From: Prorocentrum cordatum
Lineage: Eukaryota; Sar; Dinophyceae; Prorocentrales; Prorocentraceae
Assembly: GCA_963575745.1 (NCBI GenBank)
Contig: CAUYUJ010015837.1
Coordinates: 534,122 to 598,121, forward strand
Length of the DNA stretch: 64,000 nucleotides
Direction: 5' to 3'
Positions 21,790 to 32,399 of the stretch are shown in pieces (positions within the stretch are counted from its first letter, which is position 1; each line of letters starts with the position of its first letter). The notes under the pieces were generated by a model. That model ran no database searches and had not been told where the DNA came from. It was given only the letters and a program-made list of their open reading frames with translations. Position numbers and translations under genes: made by a program.

Positions 21790-23020
21790 AGACGCTATTC
21801 CCTGTGACGACGCGTTCCTGTGAAGACGCTACTCCTTGTGACGACGCGATTCCCGGTGAAGACGGTGAACACGCTATCCCTGGTGAAACGCAATTGACGA
21901 CGCTATTCCCAGTGAAGACGCTATCCCCTGTGAAGGGGCGTTCTGCGGACACAGACAGCACTTCCCCCATGAAGACGCTATTCCCGGTGAAAACGCTATT
22001 CCCAGTGAAGACGCTATTCCCTGTGAAGACGCTTTTCCCAGTGAAAACGCGACTCGCCGTGAAGACGCTATTCTGTGTGAAGACGCTATTCTGTGTGAAG
22101 ACGCTGTTCCAGGTGAAGACGCTATTCTGGGTGAAGACGCTATTCCAAGTGAAGACTTATATTCAGGATGAAGGCGCTATTCCGGGTAACGCTATTCCGG
22201 GTGAAGACGCTATTCTTTGTGAAGACGCTATTCCCAGTGAAGACGCTATTCCCGGTGAAGACGCTAGTCCAGGTGAAGACATTACGCATCTGAAGACGCT
22301 ATTCCCGGTGAAGACGCTATTCCCGGTGAAGACGCTATTCCGGGTGAAGACGACATCCCCGGTGAACGCATTATATTCCCGGTGAAGACGCTGTTCTGGG
22401 TGAAGACTCTACTCCCGTTGAAGACGCTATTCTATGTGAGGACGCTATTCCGTGTGAAGACGCTATTCCGGGTGAAGACGCTATTCCCAGTGAAGGCGCT
22501 ATTCCCGGTGAACACGCTATTCCCGGTGAAGACTCTATTCGAATAGCAGGGTGAAGACGCTATTCCCGGTGAAGACTCTACTCCCGTTGAAGACGCTATT
22601 CTATGTGAAGACGCTATTCCGTGTGAAGACGCTATTCCGGGTGAAGACGCTATTCCCAGTGAAGGCGCTATTCCCGGTGAACACGCTATTCCCGGTGAAG
22701 ACTCTATTCGAATAGCAGGGTGAAGACGCTATTCCCGGTGAAGACTCTACTCCCGTTGAAGACGCTATTCTATGTGAAGACGCTATTCCGTGTGAAGACG
22801 CTATTCCGGGTGAAGACGCTATTCCCAGTGAAGGCGCTATTCCCGGTGAACACGCTATTCCCGGTTCTATTCCCGGGTGAAGACGCTATTCCCACGCTAA
22901 AACGCTATTCCGGTGAAGACGGTTATCCCAGGTGAAGACGCTATTCCGGGTGAAAACGCTATTCCCGGTGAAGATTATTCTGAGGACGCTATTCCGGGTG
23001 AAGACGCTATTCCCTGCGAA
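21790..23020 (+). repeat. 18-bp satellite (GTGAAGACGCTATTCCCG) with 169-bp higher-order repeat
   Basis: More than 60 copies of an 18-mer. A higher-order unit starting GAAGACTCTACTCCCGTTG occurs at 22,402, 22,571 and 22,740, exactly 169 bp apart. The palindrome CTATTCGAATAG marks two junctions (22,535 and 22,704). Since 169 is not a multiple of 18 or 3, the amplified block shifts frame. The VKTLFP/EDAIPG hexapeptide frames are a result of the period. Confidence 0.93.
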
Positions 23021-23253
23021 GATGTTCTTTCTCTTCACCAGGCCCAGTATTCAATGTGCTCCCCTCCCAGTTGTAATGTGAAAACTGTATTTTCCTTTAC
23101 GCTTGCCGTGCCTAACACAACGCGTGCCCCATCTGCTGCGCGACACCCTCTGCTAGGCAAGACCCCCTAAACTTAGCCTGGCGAAGGACCCAACCATATG
23201 CAGTTGTGAGTAATGCTGGTGTGAGTACCGTCTTGGTGGATCTTCCTATGGGG

Positions 23254-24450
23254 CCACGAACCGTTTGAGGGGTGTGCCGGAATGGGTGTGGGGGCGGCAT
23301 GCGAACGTTGCCACTGGGGCCTTCGGTGGAGCTCCCTATGGGGCCACGAAACGTGTGAGGGGTGCACCGAAGTTGGTGTGGGGGCGGCATGCGAACGCAG
23401 CCACTGGGGCCTTCGGTGGAGCTCCCTGTGGGGCCACGAAACGTGTGAGGGGTGTGCCGAAATGGGTGGGGGCGGCATGCGAACGCAGCCACTGGGGCCT
23501 TCGGTGGAGCTCCCTATGGGGCCACGAAACGTGTGAGGGGTGTGCCGAAATGGGTGTGGGGAGGCATGCGAACCCTGCCACTGGGGCCTTCGGTGGAGCT
23601 CCCTATGGGGCCACGAAACGTGTGAGGGGTGTGCCGAAATGGGTGGTGGGGAGGCATGCGAACCCTGCCACTGGGGCCTTCGGTGGAGCTCCCTATGGGG
23701 CCACGAAACGTGTGAGGGGTGTGCCGAAATGGGTGGTGGGGAGGCATGCGAACGCAGCCACTGGGGCCTTCGGTGGAGCTCCCTATGGGGCCACGAAACG
23801 TGTGAGGGGTGTGCCGAAATGGGTGGTGGGGAGGTGGCCAACCCTGCCACTGGGGCCTTCGGTGGAGCTCCCTATGGGGCCACGAAACGTGTGAGGGGTG
23901 TGCCGAAATGGGTGGTGGGGAGGCATGCGGACCCTGCCACTGGGGCCTTCGGTGGAGCTCCCTATGGGGCCACGAAACGTGTGAGGGGTGTGCCGAAATG
24001 GGTGGTGGGGAGGCATGCGAACCCTGCCACTGGGGCCTTCGGTGGAGCTCCCTATGGGGCCACGAAACGTGTGAGGGGTGTGCCGAAATGGTGGTGGGGA
24101 GGCATGCGAACCTGCCACTGGGGCCTTCGGTGGAGCTCCCTATGGGGCCACGAAACGTGTGAGGGGTGTGCCGAAATGGGTGGTGGGGAGGCATGCGAAC
24201 CTGCCACTGGGGCCTTCGGTGGAGCTCCCTATGGGGCCACGAAACGTGTGAGGGGTGTGCCGAAATGGGTGGTGGGGAGGCATGCGGACCCTGCCACTGG
24301 GGCCTTCGGTGGAGCTCCCTATGGGGCCACGAAACGTGTGAGGGGTGTGCCGAAATGGGTGGTGGGGAGGCATGCGGACCCTGCCACTGGGGCCTTCGGT
24401 GGAGCTCCCTATGGGGCCACGAAACGTGTGAGGGGTGTGCCGAAATGGGT
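23254..24450 (+). repeat. 90-bp satellite array, 13 full copies
   Basis: CCACGAAACGTGTGAGG recurs at 23,344, 23,434, 23,522, 23,611, 23,701, 23,791, 23,880, 23,970, 24,060, 24,148, 24,237, 24,327 and 24,417 (88-90 bp steps); a divergent first copy starts at 23,254. Each unit has GGGGCCTTCGGTGGAGCTCC. It is the same family as the 78-bp array at the end of the window, in opposite orientation. The long Ser/Pro/His frames here are artefacts of the period. Confidence 0.95.
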
Positions 24451-24476
24451 GATGATGATGATGATGATGATGATGC

Positions 24477-24535
<59 letters not shown>

Positions 24536-24599
24536 GTGATGGTGGTGGTGATGGTGATGGTGATGGTGATGATGATGATGGTGATGATGATGGTGATGG

Positions 24600-24667
<68 letters not shown>
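24450..24667 (+). repeat. (GAT)n microsatellite
   Basis: About 70 GAT triplets with GGT variants, starting inside a truncated satellite unit. Confidence 0.96.
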
Positions 24668-24689
24668 GGAGGAGGGGGGGGGAGGAGGA

Positions 24690-24765
24690 GGAGGTGAGGA
24701 ACGCGGGGCGCCGTCTCTTCAAAACGAGGACCCAACACCACAGGATGGTTGGGAAAAAGAATCCT
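24690..24765 (+). repeat. Conserved satellite flank, copy 1
   Basis: A GGA tract, then GAACGCGGGGCGCCGTCTCT, CAAAACGAGGACCCAACACC and ACAGGATGGTTG. The same sequence flanks the 78-bp array (63,140-63,205, inverted). A junction shared by two arrays suggests they were copied as one unit. Confidence 0.8.
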
Positions 24766-24774
24766 TGGTGCTAG

Positions 24775-24990
24775 ACATGCCCCATCTGCTGTGCAACACC
24801 CTCTTCTGGGCAAGACCCCTACCAGCGGACCCCTCCCCAAGTTGATCAACAAAATCCTCGGTGCTTGACGTATCCCATCTGCTGTGCGGCACCTTGTGCT
24901 ACGCAAGACCCCTCCCCAAGTTGATAAAATAAACCCTTGATATTAGACGTGCCCCATGTGCTGCGCGGCGCCCTCTGCTAGGCGGGATAG
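24775..24990 (+). repeat. CCCCATCTGCTG repeat, three copies
   Basis: GCCCCATCTGCTGTGCAACA-type units near 24,777, 24,867 and 24,951, with GGCAAGACCCC between. A fourth copy at about 23,127 lies on the other side of the 90-bp array. Confidence 0.8.
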
Positions 24991-25305
24991 AGGCGTCACC
25001 GCAGCTCCTTGGGAGAATGGCGTCTTCAAATCGCGTCTTCGGCGCCGGCTCGAACGGGGACCCCCCTGGGCCAAGCCCCTGTATATGTATATGTATATGT
25101 AAAGGTACAAGTAGGTTTGCAGGTAGATGTTTACATGCATCTGTATATGTGTATGTGTATGTATATGTAGGTCTAAGTGTACAATCCCCCTACCTGTGAG
25201 CTTACACAGAAATCCCGACGTGCCGCCGTCACCCCCCCCTGGCGGGGGGAGGTATACGCCTTCGCCCCCCCCTAATGTCCGAAGATGCCCCCATGATGAT
25301 GATGA

Positions 25306-25470
25306 TGATGAGGAGGAGGAGGAGGAGGAGGAGGAGGAGGAGGACAGTTGGAGGAGGAGGAGGAGGAGGAGGAGGAGGAGGAGGAGGAGGAGGAGGAAGC
25401 GGAGGAGGAGGAGTTGGAAGAGGAGGAGGAGGAGGAGGAGGAGGAGGAGGAGGAGGAGGAGGAGGAGGGC
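25306..25470 (+). repeat. GGA microsatellite
   Basis: GATGAT then GGA/GAG triplets with few interruptions; frames encode poly-Glu or poly-Ser. Confidence 0.95.
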
Positions 25471-25499
25471 CCCCACGAGAGCTCCACAATGGGCTCCGA

Positions 25500-26130
25500 C
25501 GGCCCAAAAGGAAACCCTACCGGAACGCCCCGGGGCTTACCTCGGGCTCCCCAGACGGCCTACGTCGGGCTCCCCAGACGGCAACCGGCACTCTCCAGAC
25601 GGCCCCAGAACGTCCCGACATGGCCCCAAGACGACCCGAGAGCGCTCCGAGAGAGCCCAAGACGGCTTCTTCATGACCAGAGAGTCTTGAGAACGGCCCA
25701 GGATGCCTTCCAGACGGCAGAGGGCCCCCAAGAGGCAACAATCATCAATTTCCTTGCGGGAGACATGTATTTTTAGCATATTCGCTTCTCTGGCTCTTAC
25801 AGCGTCCAAGATGGCCCAAGAGGCCCCCGATATCACCCCAAGATGGCCCAAGAGGCCTCCAAGAGAGTCCCAAGACGGCCCAAGAGGGCTCCGAGACTGC
25901 CCAAGAGAGCCCCAAGACGACCAAGAGGTGCCCCAGAGGGTCCCACAGGGGCCCCAAGTGAGCTCCACGAGGGCCGTAGGAGCCCCCTGGACGGCCGAAC
26001 AGGGCCCCCAGAGGGCTCCAAGACGGCCCCAGCTCCCCAGGACGGCCCAAGAGGGCCCCCAGAGTTTCCAGAATGCTTCCAAAAGACCCCCAGGAAGCTT
26101 CCCAAGGCTTCAAGAGGCCACAGCCCTCAT
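25500..26130 (-). repeat. GGCCTCTTGGG tract with core, minus orientation
   Basis: The + strand shows CCCAAGAGGGCCC / CCAAGACGGCCC units. 25,735-25,810 is non-repetitive and AT-richer; read in reverse it aligns with the tract core (GCGAATATGC, then GATGATTGTTGCCTCTTGG). Confidence 0.78.
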
Positions 26131-26164
26131 TGCAGATGATGCTGCCGGTCGCGCTCTAGCCCCA

Positions 26165-26400
26165 CTCCTGGATGGGATTGGCGCTCTCGCCCAAGCGCTG
26201 GCCACACCCCTGTCTGGGAATCATGCTGCTATCTGCACGCTGGCCAAATCCCTCATGGAACGCGGCACTCATTCCGCAGCGCCAGCCACACCCCTGATTG
26301 ACTATTGTGATGCTGCTCCATTCGCACGGTTCCCACAGCCCTCATGGGAGAATGGTATTCCGCCCAAGCGCGAGCCACATCAATTTCCAAGATTTGTGTT
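26165..26400 (+). repeat. Degenerate ~85-bp tandem repeat
   Basis: CGCCCAAGCGCTGGCCACACC and related blocks near 26,190, 26,275 and 26,360, each followed by a CCTCATGG block. About three copies. 26,400-26,975 holds a short TA tract (26,795-26,830) and no recognisable gene. Confidence 0.55.
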
Positions 26401-26801
26401 ACCGCCCCAGCGCCGACCGCATGCGTGCGTGAGACTGGTACTCTCGGTTGAGCCTCGGCTATATCCGTCTTTTGCGAGCGCCACCTTCGGTGCGAGACAA
26501 CCGGCGACCGCAGCTGCCGTCCCTTGTTGCTGGGCGAGTGCCGAACCTGGCGTTCGGTTTGCACGGAACGCGTCGGGTCTGTTGCCAATCGGGGCTGCGC
26601 CAGGTTAACCCCCCCAACATCAGGTTCGGGATTGGGTCGTAGCAGCGCTGCGGCTATATAAATATGCTGACCGCAGAGTCAATCAAACATGTAGTTGCAA
26701 CGGTTAACATTATATGGCGAAGTGCAGCGCGCCTTCAACTCTTGTGTATATACATATGCTTCAATATATCTGCACGTGCACCGTTAACGGCACATATGCA
26801 C

Positions 26802-26832
<31 letters not shown>

Positions 26833-26974
26833 CACGTGTATGTATGTACATGTAGATCGATATTCAAAATATGGACATGTGCGCGCGCGCCTTGGCATAT
26901 GCATAGGTGCACGTTTGGAGAAGGGATTATGGTTTCCTCGGGGACCTGCATTTGAGCTTGTTTTGTTTGTTTTC

Positions 26975-28290
26975 GGTCGATGACGGCCGTCATCGGGTGG
27001 GGGCGATGACGGCGTCTGGGAATGCCTAGGGATGACCGAGGACGGGTAGCAGCAGCATGTCGGTGGCGATCTGCATTACAACGCTTGTGAACACAGTGCC
27101 TGCGTGTACTACAGCGCGTGTGTGCACCACACCGCCTATGTACACCACAGCAGCCGCGCGCAACACAGCGCCAGTGTGTACCACATTGCCTGCGTGCACC
27201 ACAAAGCTTGTGTACACCACGGCGCCTGCGTACACCGAAACACCCGTGTGCAACACAGCACAGGTGTACACCACAGTGCCTGCGTGCACCACAGCGCACG
27301 TATACACCACGTCGCCTGTGTGCACCACAGCAACCGTGTGCAACAGAGAACCGTTATTGTACATGCAATTTCAGAAGAAACACCTTTCTTATGACAATAT
27401 GGAGCGCCTGTGGATTCCGCAGAACAGAAGTATCCCATATAGGATTAGGAATGGAATCTGTATGGAAAAATCGAGCGCCGCTGGAATCTACGAGTCCTCC
27501 CGAGTCCTCCCACCTGCGTCCAGAAGCCTCCCGCTGAATTGGCCGTCCAAAAACCAAATAACCTTTCTTTTTTTTTCTGCGGTGCGCAGCGAGATGCGCA
27601 CGTGCGTTGTAGCGCCGACCCGCACGACGGGGGGAAGGGTGAGGGAGGAGGAGGAGGAGGAGGAGGAGGAGGAGGAGGAGGAGGAGGAGGAGGAGGACGA
27701 GGACGAGGAGGAGGACGAGGAGGAGGTGGAGGAGGAGGAGGAGGTGGAGGAGGAGGAGGAGGAGGAGGGAAGAACCTTGCATTCTATTGTCAACACTTCT
27801 TTGGCGTCGTGTTTAGCTCTCGTCAGCAGATCCTCACATACATGCTCTTTCTACCTGTCCTGTGCACGCAGGCGCTGTGGTGTACACCAGCGCTGCGTTG
27901 CACGCGGATGCTGTGGTGTACACAGGCGGTGTGTTGTGCACAGGCGCTGCTGTGCACGCAGGCGCTGCGGTGTATACAGGCGCTGTGCTGCACACGTGGA
28001 TGCTGCGGTGTACATGTCGTTGTTGTGTGCACAGGCGCTGTGGTGCACGGAAGCACGGTAGTGTTCACAGGCGCTGCGTTGCACACGGTTGTTGCGGTGC
28101 GCATCGGCGCTGTGGTGTACACGCATGCTGTGGTGCACGCGAGGACTGGTGTACACAGGCGTTGTGGTGCAGATCGCCACCTACATGCTGCTCCTATTTG
28201 GCATCGGTCATCCCTAGACGACTAAACATTCTCGGGCGCCGCCTGCGGGGAACGTGACGTCATCTGGGTGGGGGGGGGGCGGGGCCGGTG
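26975..28290. repeat. Large palindrome of inverted 18-bp arrays
   Basis: 27,068-27,350 is an 18-bp tandem array (ACAGTGCCTGCGTGCACC type); 27,862-28,180 is its reverse complement (CAGGCGCTGTGGTGTACA type). The outer flanks are inverted too: GGGATGACCGAGG..AGCAGCATGT..GGTGGCGATCTGCA at 27,028-27,085 pairs with 28,157-28,215. The ~500-bp centre has a GGA tract (27,645-27,770). The long frame 27,057-28,061 reads through both arrays and is not a gene. Confidence 0.82.
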
Positions 28291-28439
28291 ACGGGCGTCA
28301 TCCCGAATAATAAAAAACAGGCTCATTCTGGACCAGGCCTTTGTGTTCGCCAGGGAGGTCCCGAACGGTTTCAGAGAGGCGAGAGAGGGGTAACGAGACG
28401 ACGCAAGAGGGCCCACGAAACTCTAGGGAATTGGGCCTG

Positions 28440-28725
28440 TCCGCCGCTCTGGCGGCTATGTTGCCGCCGTCGTCGCCCCGTCGCCGCCTCGTCGCCGCCC
28501 CTCGTGTGGGCTTTGCTGCCAGTCTGGCGGCTATGTTGCCGCAGTCGCCGCCTCGTCGCCGCCTCGTCGCCGCCTCGTCGCCGCACGTCGTTTGGGACTG
28601 TCTGCCGCCCTGGCGGCTATGTTGCCGCCGTTGCCGCCTCGTCGCTTCCCGTCGTCTGGGTCAGTCGTTCGGTCTGGCGGCAATGTTGCCGCCGTCGCCG
28701 CCCCGTCGCCGCCTTGTTGCGCCTT
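28440..28725 (+). repeat. ~75-bp tandem repeat, four copies
   Basis: TGGCGGCTATGTTGCCGCCG recurs near 28,451, 28,528, 28,612 and 28,672 with CGTCGCCGCCTCGTCGCCGC spacers. Confidence 0.85.
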
Positions 28726-28819
28726 AGATTTTCTTGCCCGCCCCCTTCCTCCCTGGACTTAACCATTCACCTTTCCGTATTGCAATTCATGTATGACTCT
28801 GCCCCATCGTCCAACACAT

Positions 28820-29085
28820 GGGACGACGTGAGCACGCGCGCGTCGTCGCGCGCGTAAGCCGAAACCCTTCTAACACGAGTGCCCCGAAACATTGAAAAGG
28901 CATGGTTCCGCAACGCGAGTTGTCAAATAAAGCTTGCGGTCGCGCTCTTGCGAATCCGTAAGAAAACCGTTCTCGTCTTCCAAACTAACATGCAATCAGA
29001 CGGGCCTCTCGCGCGCGCGTGTTGATTTTTTTCGAACGCCCCTGCGCGCGTGCTGTCGCAATAATCCCTTGCAGCAGCTGGGACG
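28820..29085 (+). repeat. Solitary unit of the copia-flank repeat
   Basis: GCGCGCGTCGTC, then GGTTCCGCAAC, TCGCGCTCTTGCGAATCCGT and a TTCGAACGCCCCTGCGCGCG tail. The same layout is found in the unit that begins the left long direct repeat and again at 29,870-30,160. Confidence 0.65.
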
Positions 29086-29740
29086 AAGTGCGCGCGCGCG
29101 TCGTCCCGCGCATGCCGGGATTTTTCAATAGCCATAGGTTTCGTAGGGATTTAAAAATCGAGCCCCCCCGAAAGCATAAACACACGTGGCTTAGCAACAA
29201 CAGTTTTCAAACAAGTTTGCGTTCGCGCTCCTACGAATTCTGAAGGCAAACCTAGATCTTTCAGCATTTTCGTTCCCTTCGGCCAAACGGGCCTCTCGCG
29301 CCGCATGTCGAAGTCGAAATCCTTCGAACGCCCTTGCGCGCGCTGGTGTTGGGGGGGGGGGCGATCCGTGTCAAATGAGACAATTCGGGCCACGCTCGCG
29401 CGTCGGCCGCGCGCGTGTCGAGTTCTGTCCACAACCTTCATCACCGACTCGAGGGCGCCGTCATCGTCTTCGGCGCGTCAGCATCGGCGCCGTCGCTGGT
29501 CTTGCCGTCGTCATCGCCACCATCGTCACCATCATCGCTATTTTCATCATCGTGTCTACCGTTGTCGGCGTCGCCATGATACCGGCCCCGCCGAGGTCGC
29601 CGACTCGCGGTGAAGTGCCCGCTGGAAGTGCCCAGCGGACAGCGCCAGCGCGGCCGCGTCGGTCGCGCCGCACTAGCTGGTCGCTGCGCGCGCGAGCATG
29701 CGCGTGCTAGCGCGGCCGCAGAGGTGCACCGTGGGATGAT
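29085..29740 (+). repeat. Left long direct repeat (probable 5' LTR)
   Basis: Aligns along its length with 37,205-37,857. Landmarks are CGCATGTCGAA, CGATCCGTGTCAAAT, a region with ATCATCGTGTCTACCGTTGTC, and a right edge CTAGCGCGGCCGCAG..GTGCACC. It has no obvious TG..CA ends, and I did not identify a convincing primer-binding site right after it, so LTR status rests on position and similarity. Confidence 0.68.
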
Positions 29741-30789
29741 CTGCCCCGAGGCAATTTACATATGTTTCTGCCCCGGCGTCTATCGGACACATGAACTCAC
29801 ACTATCCCAGACAGGCAGGCATCGACGCTCCCCGCCATCTTCTGCAACCAAGAAAACATTATGCGTGCGCACTCGTTTATCGCAAATCCTACGATCTCCA
29901 TGGTCCCTCGCAGCGCATGAAACGGAGTGCTCGCGCGCGTCGTCGGGATTTTGGAATCGAGTGTCAAACCAACCTGTCAAACATTTGGTTTCGCAGCGCT
30001 GATTTTCAACGAGAGCTTGCGCGCTCGATCTCGCGAGTTCTTGAACAAAACCATCGGTTTTCAAACGTTCATAGACTGCTGCCGCGCGGGCTTCGCGCGC
30101 GCGTGTCGAAATCGTCCGAGCGCCGGGGCCGTCGCGCGCTGGCTGTCGCGGGGATCTTTTGCCGCAGAATGCCAGAGCTATGAGCGTAGTTCTGGGGTGT
30201 TCGGAGGGCGCTTGGCTCGTGCCCTCGCGGTTCAAGAAGGGCCGCGGCTCCGAGGGGGGCGCCGCGCATGGTGGCGGAGTCTGTGGCCGGAGGATCCACG
30301 GGTTTTGCGCCGTAGGTGCGAGCCCAGCGGCTGCGGGGGGCTCCGCAGGACGCGGAGGGCGGCCCAGCGGCCCGCAGGCGGCTCCGCAGGCCGCGGAGGG
30401 CGACAGCGCCCGGCCCAGCGGCCGGCGGAACACCTGCAGGCCGCAGAGGGCAGCCCCCAGACCCTTTGCAGGCCGAGGCGCGGCCTCGGCGGGCGCCGCT
30501 GCGACGGGGCGCAAGCAGCGAGGGCGGCGGCGGTCGGAGGACGCCGCCTGGCGACGACAGCGGCGCGGAGACGTCTGTAGGCTGCCAGAGTCGACGCTGA
30601 GCGTCGTCGGGAAGATCGTCGGGCGCGAGATCGAGCTGCCGACGTTCGCGCACCGCGCGTTCGGAGACGTCGTCTCCGACCCCGCGCTGGGACGCGCTTG
30701 GCCGCTCGACGTTGTGGGCGACGACGGCGACTCCATCGTGAACCACGAGAGCGAAGCCTACGTGGCCTTTGTAGCGTGGAGGTTCAGAG

Positions 30790-32090
30790 ATGGAGAAGGA
30801 GCCGCTAGCAGCGGCGCCGCGGCAGGCAGCGGTGGGCCCCGCAGCCGCGGGCGCAGCCGCAGCAGGAACCGCGGCGCAGCCTCAGCCGACCGCTCAGCAG
30901 GTGCTGGATGCACCGCGGGCCGCGACGGCTCGAGCGGTATCTGCCGAGAAGCGAGCTCGGGAGCTGGAGGCGCGAGCGGAGACGACAGCCAGACATCAGA
31001 GCGCCCAGCTCCAGCAGCTGCATCAGGCGCTCGAGCAGCGGACCGCCGCGGGGTCACCGCGGCGGCGACTCCAGTGCTAGCGGGTAGCGGGGGTCGTCGG
31101 AAGTGGGGCATCGTCGACACGAAGCAGCTGGCAAAGCCAGCGCAGTTCAAAGGCAGCGAGGCGGCGTGGCCCGCGCGGTCGTTCTAGCTGCTGCGCATCG
31201 CGGCGCTCGACGACGACCTCTACCAGGAGATGATCACAGTCGGCCAGAAGGCCGAGAAGGACGCCACCAACGACGCGTTGGACTTGACGAATCCAGCGCT
31301 CGTCGGCGCGTCTCGGCAGCTGTACCACATGCTCGCGCTGCTCCTGGAAGGAAAGGCGTTCGCCGTGCAGCGGCCGATCCCGAAGATCGAATGACTGTTG
31401 GTGTGGCGCAAACTCGCGAAGGAGTTCGAGCCCGACCAGCCAGCGTCAGCTCTGGGTCGGATGAGGAAGCCGATGGGGTGGACGTTCGCAGCAGCGACCA
31501 TCGAGTCCGACATGAATGAGTTCGACGGGGCAGCCCAGGCGCACGAGCGGCACGGCAGCGCGGTGCCCAGCGACATCAAGGCGGCGATCCTCGCCGCGGG
31601 GATCCAGGACGGGGACCTGCAGCAGTGGCTGATGGTCAACGCCGACGGCCTCGGGGACTACGACGAAATCGCGAAGCACGTGAAGACATACCTGACGAAC
31701 AGGAGGACGTTCAGGGACGCGGCAAGAGGCGCCGCAGCGGGGGCCACCGCGGCGGACGACAGCGTGCCAGCGCCGATGGGCATCGGGTCCCTGGCGGCGA
31801 TGTTGGCAGCAGGAGGGATGGCGCCAACCGAGGCGACGACGGTCGCAAACGCCATCGAGATGGGCGCGTGCAAGGGGAGTGGGGGAGAACACAGGACAAG
31901 ACGGCGGCAAAAAGGGATACGGGAAGCTCTACAACGGAAGCAGGGATTCCCGAACCCAGCGCCGGATGCAGAAGGACGGCAGGGGCAGGGATGCCAATGA
32001 TGGTAAGCGCGTCGAGACGGGCACGTGCAGGAAGTGCCATCAGAAGGGCCGCCAGATGAGAGACTGCCCTGGCAAGGCTACGAGAGTGAA
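30790..32090 (+). pseudogene. gag: copia gag with damaged zinc knuckle
   Basis: The likely start is ATG at 30,790. An Ala-rich stretch leads into a coiled-coil-like part (AEKRARELEARAETTARHQS). After a frameshift near 31,045 comes the conserved entry WGIVDTKQLAKPAQFKGSEA, a TAG (31,185), QLYHMLALLLEGKAFAV, a TGA (31,392), then VWRKLAKEFEPDQPASA and DLQQWLMVNADGLGDYDEIA. A further frameshift near 31,880 leads to a CCHC-type knuckle at 32,026-32,067, reading CRKCHQKGRQMRDC; the expected His is Arg. Gag proteins package the element RNA into particles. Two stops, two frameshifts and the lost zinc ligand show this copy is dead. Confidence 0.82.
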
Positions 32091-32399
32091 CAGCACAGCC
32101 AGCAAAACGATCGAGCTGAATGACGAGTTGAACTTGGTCCAGGTCCAGCTACTCACGCCTGCGACGGGCTCGGCAGCGTCGAGCGCACCGTCCGCGGCGC
32201 CGAGCAGCGTCGCGCAGGCGCGTGCCAACGCCGCGCAGCTGTCAGCGGCGAGCTCAGCGGCTGCGCCGAGGGGCCGCAGCGCCAGCTCAGGCGGTGGCGG
32301 GGTTGCGGGAGACACCGCGCCCGCGATGCAGTGGGTGCTGCGCCTGGCGGCCCAGGCAGCCGATCCGGTGAATCGGATCTCGATGCTGCGAGCTCCGCG

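Larger units (their letters stand above)
21758..25066. mobile_element. Inverted-end block carrying two satellites
   Basis: GTTCGAGCTGGCGCCGAAGA and the next ~20 bp (21,758-21,800) recur inverted at 25,018-25,062 almost unchanged. ATATGT-type low-complexity DNA lies just outside both ends. Inside are the 18-bp array, a short unassigned piece (23,020-23,250), the 90-bp array, a GAT tract and CCCCATCTGCTG repeats. No coding capacity for mobility is visible. It may be an amplified fold-back structure. Confidence 0.55.

Noticed and set aside
21790-23020. CRISPR-like regular array
   Set aside because: The 18-bp units are contiguous with no spacers, and the context is eukaryotic.
23514-24722. About 400-codon frames on both strands
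   Set aside because: They read through the 90-bp satellite and the GAT microsatellite; the period is a multiple of 3, so frames stay open without coding.
27057-28061. 334-codon frame with Thr/Val/Cys hexapeptides
   Set aside because: It is a translation of the 18-bp arrays, one in each orientation, with a poly-Glu bridge from the GGA tract.
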